Made by a program: the position numbers and the translations under genes. 47,592 bases of DNA from Nemertoderma westbladi (lineage: Eukaryota > Xenacoelomorpha > Nemertodermatida > Nemertodermatidae), in NCBI GenBank assembly GCA_032718475.1, contig JAUCBJ010003358.1, forward strand, positions 1-47,592, written 5' to 3'. Below the pieces are notes generated by a model. That model saw nothing but the letters and a program-made list of their open reading frames with translations, made no database searches and had not been told where the DNA came from. Of this stretch, positions 44,411-47,592 are shown in pieces; the stretch's first letter is position 1, and the number at the start of each line of letters is the position of its first letter.

Positions 44411-45271
44411 GGATCCCCCATCGATGACCTTCCCTACATATTTTCTCTCTTCCTCTTCCTCATAATCTCATCAAAGACCGCGCGTCGGTCACTTCTCAAA
44501 CGACACCGTATTAGGCAGTAAGGATGATATTGTTGGAGCCACCCAAGCTGTATCGACTAAAGGGGTATTCTTTCAGTTAGGCACATTCTCCGTGGGTGTG
44601 ACTGGTTACAAAAACTTGTAAAGCAGTAACTGCGCGACCAAGATTCAAACAATATGAAGCAGATTTCCTTTTGAAGAAAGAAGCATTCTAAACTAGGAAT
44701 CGATTTGCGAACAATAATTACTTGACGTGAACCACCTAAAGGCGTGAAATCTTATCAGTTATTCTGCTACTGGAAAAGTGGTAGGGGAGGCAAGAAAATG
44801 AGATACTCTGATTAATTTAGTTACAGTAGACACACGATTCGGATAAAATTTAAATTGTTAAATACTGAAATTGCAATTTAAAGAAGCTGCTTGGCTTTTT
44901 ACAACTTGGCTTAAAGAGAGAAGGTTGACGTAGGTATTTTGAACCTTTGTAAATCGTAAAACTGCGAAATTGTTAAACAAGTTTTATTGATTTTATCTTC
45001 ATTGAATTTTGTTATAATATTTGTATGAAATCCATTGAAGCGCAATTGTTACACACATCTGTTGCCAAAGTGTTTGAAGACCGATCGAACAAGACCCAAT
45101 TCAAATTTACTCGTCGGAAACATCAAAGCCATCACATATTTATGAACGTTAAGCCGCGCCGGTTTAATAGCATATTATATAATAAATTATTGCATTCTCA
45201 CTACTTCCTTCACCTTATCATTAATTCACAACTTAGTTACTTAATCTACACCCAAGCAGGACGGTGTACAA
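44411..45271. other. Intergenic stretch, no gene recognised
   Basis: It includes a pyrimidine-rich segment near 44446-44465. An 85-codon plus frame (45025-45282) has no recognisable domain or supporting context. Nothing else supported. Confidence 0.4.
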
Positions 45272-45318
45272 GGCTGAGATAACTCCACTCCCTCTTGAAA
45301 TTATATCCCCAGTCGTCT

Positions 45319-45645
45319 CAGCCTAGGCTGGGAACACTCCTCAGTTGTCACAGCCTAGGCTGGGAACACTCCTCAGTTGTCACAGCCTAGGCTGGGAACA
45401 CTCCTCAGTTGTCACAGCCTAGGCTGGGAACACTCCTCAGTTGTCACAGCCTAGGCTGGGAACACTCCTCAGTTGTCACAGCCTAGGCTGGGAACACTCC
45501 TCAGTTGTCACAGCCTAGGCTGGGAACACTCCTCAGTTGTCACAGCCTAGGCTGGGAACACTCCTCAGTTGTCACATCCTAGGCTGGGAACACTCCTCAG
45601 TTGTCACAGCCTAGGCTGGGAACACTCCCCAGTTATCCCATCATA
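45319..45645 (+). repeat. 32 bp tandem array with palindromic core
   Basis: Ten units start at 45319 and every 32 bp to 45607, then a degenerate one. Each contains the perfect 12 bp palindrome CAGCCTAGGCTG and then GGAACACTCCTCAGTTGTCA. One unit has CATCCTAGGCTG. The same palindrome occurs once more, isolated, at 45884-45895 in the inverted end of the host element. Confidence 0.95.
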
Positions 45646-45784
45646 GACTGAGAACACTCACCTTGCCTTAGGCTGAGGATGAGTCCCCCTTAGGCTTAGA
45701 TGACCTCCCTAATTGAGTTATATTTCACATCCGTACCTGTGGTATTTTCGTATATTGCAAAATTAAGACTGTAACCTATGTTAT

Positions 45785-45850
45785 TGAGTTATCGTTTATT
45801 GTTTTGGTTTGAAAAACGCTATAACCTGCTCCTTTCCGTTAATTGAGAAA
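45785..45850 (+). repeat. Dispersed TTTTGGTT/TAACCTG repeat, locus 4
   Basis: ATCGTTTATTGTTTTGGTTT followed by ATAACCTGCTCCTTTCCGTT and AATTGAG closely matches one unit of the 68 bp array at 16409-17020. Confidence 0.75.
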
Positions 45851-45924
45851 TCTAGGGAGAAAACTGGGGAGTGTTCTCAGATCTCAGCCTAGGCTGAGAA
45901 GACTGGTGGGGAGATATCTCAGCC

Positions 45925-46629
45925 GTTACAACGGCCGTAGTTAATAACCTTTAAAATGTGTGTTTGGTTAAAATAGTCCTCGGTACAGTGCTCGATCCAA
46001 TAGGTTGAGTAGAGCTCTGTTAAAATTCAGACTTTGTACGCATGGGGGGAGGGGGGGGGGGGGGAGGGGGGGGGGGGGTGACATTCTGTGATGGCGTCAC
46101 CGTTAATTGGATGAACACTCGTGAGCATACCATCAGAGATATTCGGACGAAGGTCAGACAGTAGCCATGAGGGCGGCGGCTTCGTCCCGACAAAAATTTA
46201 ACTATATGTTGTGGTACTGACTCTCGTTCTCGTTTATGGATTTTATTGGTAGGAAAACAAGCCTCACCTTACGGCATCAACCTATGCAATTTGTATGCTA
46301 TTATAACTACACGTTTTTACAACCGAATCAAGTCTAGAAGCATAAAGTATATTATATTAATATATTAAATTCGGATGTGCGATGGTGTCTATCTAAACTG
46401 ATGATAAAACCACACAAAAAGACAATTAAACCACCTGTAACAAGCGGGCTAGCCGATCATAGGGACTATTTCCAACGTGCTCCAGGTTTTCTTTAGCAAT
46501 GTTCAAATACAAAACCAGACCACTCTATTTCTCACTGTTGACACAAATTAGCACTTTAACAAAAGTATGTATAGATTTTGTAAATTATATTGAAATTGCG
46601 TAGGCGTTCACATATTGGTGTGTGTGTCT
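45925..46629. other. Stretch with G-rich tract, no gene recognised
   Basis: G runs broken by single A residues occupy 46044-46078. The rest is AT-rich with no supported gene. Confidence 0.45.
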
Positions 46630-46655
46630 GGGGGGGGGGGGGGGGGGGGGGGGGG
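46630..46655 (+). repeat. Poly(G) tract, 26 G
   Basis: Uninterrupted G run after TGTGTGTGTCT. The minus frame with eight prolines (46585-46788) is its artefact. Confidence 0.95.
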
Positions 46656-47232
46656 CGTAACGCCTCAGAATTTTAATTCCCAAAGAACCTACTGTAGGCC
46701 CCACATTATATTGTATGCCAGTAGTGAGGGTAGCTAACCGTCGGTGAATGTTTCTTCGGGGTTGCTTTACGCTCGACCGCATCTGCAAGAAAGCACGAAA
46801 TTAAGCAGATGCGGGGCTTTACAGAAAGATCCGCCTCTGATTAAAGTAAAGGCCACATTGCTAAGTCTGCTAATTGCGTAGAGTTATTACGCATTTATTC
46901 GCATAAAGTAAATCACATAATTGGAAGATTCACTTATATAATTTTGAAATAATAATAAAATTATTCGGTTCTAGAAGTTGCAGTAATAAGGATATACTGT
47001 ATATATATAATATATATATACTGTATATATATAATACCCACTGTAGTATTTTAGATACGTAACAGTAAATCTGCACAACATTCCCAATGCAGCTGAAATG
47101 CAGCTGCAATGAACCATTCTGATTATTGATAATAACAGTATATAATGCAATGGGTCCCGGCCTATCTCTCTCTGGAATGTGTGTGTGCGGACTGGACTGT
47201 ATTTGTCAAGGCTGTCTGCATAGGGACACCGT
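46656..47232. other. Intergenic stretch with TA-rich tract
   Basis: 46993-47035 is a TATATA/ACTGTATA simple repeat. ATGCAGCTGAAATGCAGCTG near 47087-47106 is a short direct repeat. No gene recognised. Confidence 0.45.
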
Positions 47233-47592
47233 TCAGTCAGTGTCCGGACTGTCTGTATCCGGACATCGTACACTATGTGTCCGGACTGTCTATATCGGAC
47301 ACCGACACTATGTGTCCGGACTGTATGTATCGGACACCGTACACTCTGTGTCCGGACTGTCTGTATCGGACACCGTACACTATGTGTCCGGACTGTCTAT
47401 ATCGGACACCGTACACCCTGTGTCCGGACTGTCTGTATCGGACACCGTACACTCTGTGTCCGGACTGTCTGTATCGGACACCGTACACTATGTGTCCGGA
47501 CTGTCTATATCGGACACCGTACACCCTGTGTCCGGACTGTCTGTATCGGACACCGTACACTCTGTGTCCGAACTGTCTGTATCGGACACCGT
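47233..47592 (+). repeat. 36 bp tandem array, cut by window end
   Basis: About ten units of 36 bp of the form TGTCCGGACTGTCTGTATCG then GACACCGTACACTCTG. Each unit can form a 7 bp hairpin (GTGTCCG with CGGACAC, 12 nt loop). Units alternate between CTGTAT and CTATAT types, suggesting multi-unit duplication. Older degenerate units are seen from about 47180. The array continues beyond the window. Confidence 0.95.

Larger units (their letters stand above)
45272..45924. mobile_element. MITE-like element with internal minisatellite
   Basis: Left end GGCTGAGATAACTCC (45272-45286) and right end GGAGATATCTCAGCC (45910-45924) are inverted with one mismatch. The inversion continues inward with CCCCAGTCGTCTCAGCC against GGCTGAGAAGACTGG-GGGG. 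Inside are the 32 bp palindromic array and, at 45785-45850, a copy of the 68 bp TTTTGGTT/TAACCTG repeat. No open frame. A clear target duplication was not found. Confidence 0.6.

Noticed and set aside
44600-44660. CGCGCAGTTACTGC and GTTTGAATCTTGG as a tRNA gene on the minus strand
   Set aside because: The B box match is weak, and no acceptor or D-arm pairing can be made.
47273-47560. Minus frame with a 12-residue repeat (YGVRYRQSGHRV)
   Set aside because: Direct outcome of the 36 bp tandem array.

Overview
This window is eukaryotic and almost certainly metazoan DNA, most plausibly from a marine invertebrate; the sequence alone does not place it further. The signs are AT-rich sequence of low gene density, a rhodopsin-family GPCR gene split by a GT-AG intron, degraded non-LTR retrotransposons, a recently inserted LTR retrotransposon, MITE and foldback elements, poly-G tracts and very long minisatellites. 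No bacterial operons, rRNA genes, canonical tRNA genes or CRISPR arrays are visible.

Layout. 0-6.1 kb: an inverted pair of about 580 bp repeats (825-1415 and 4829-5401) flanks a 5'-truncated non-LTR retrotransposon with a long reverse transcriptase ORF (2835-4505, +). A cluster of inverted and direct copies of a GCGTTACGGCTAA motif follows. 6.1-8.1 kb: a decayed reverse transcriptase fossil of a different sequence type (-), then two exons of a class A GPCR (-) joined by a well-formed, phase-matched intron. 9.4-11.1 kb: a second fragment of the first non-LTR family (-), then about 0.8 kb of nearly perfect GTGTGG hexamers. 11.57-11.67 kb: a compact tRNA-like RNA polymerase III unit (A box, B box, T6 terminator, acceptor-like and T-arm-like stems) that carries a complete type I hammerhead ribozyme where the anticodon arm would be. 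14.27-19.08 kb: a foldback-like structure whose long inverted arms are built of a 40/56 bp minisatellite; its spacer holds a TA-flanked MITE and a 68 bp tandem array. 19.2-23.8 kb: an LTR retrotransposon on the minus strand with 5 bp target duplication, LTRs, polypurine tract, gag, protease, RT, RNase H and integrase. 24.45-40.99 kb: about 870 tandem copies of a 19 bp unit, with higher-order structure. 41-47.6 kb: a foldback element, a third non-LTR fragment, a MITE-like element with an internal palindromic 32 bp array, several poly-G tracts and a hairpin-forming 36 bp array cut by the window end.

How the parts work together. There is no shared pathway; this is an accessory, repeat-dominated stretch of a larger chromosome. 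The LTR element carries its own particle and enzyme genes but is broken by two apparent frameshifts and an in-frame stop, although its LTRs differ only by one 34 bp duplication. The non-LTR copies share a (TAG)n 3' tail. Several tandem arrays sit inside inverted-terminus elements, suggesting that such elements seed minisatellites here. The only host protein gene with good support is the GPCR, seen as far as the end of TM3.

The strongest candidate for something new is the tRNA-like/hammerhead chimera at 11566-11673. The next is the primer-binding region of the LTR element, which matches the 5' end of tRNA-Ile rather than a tRNA 3' end.
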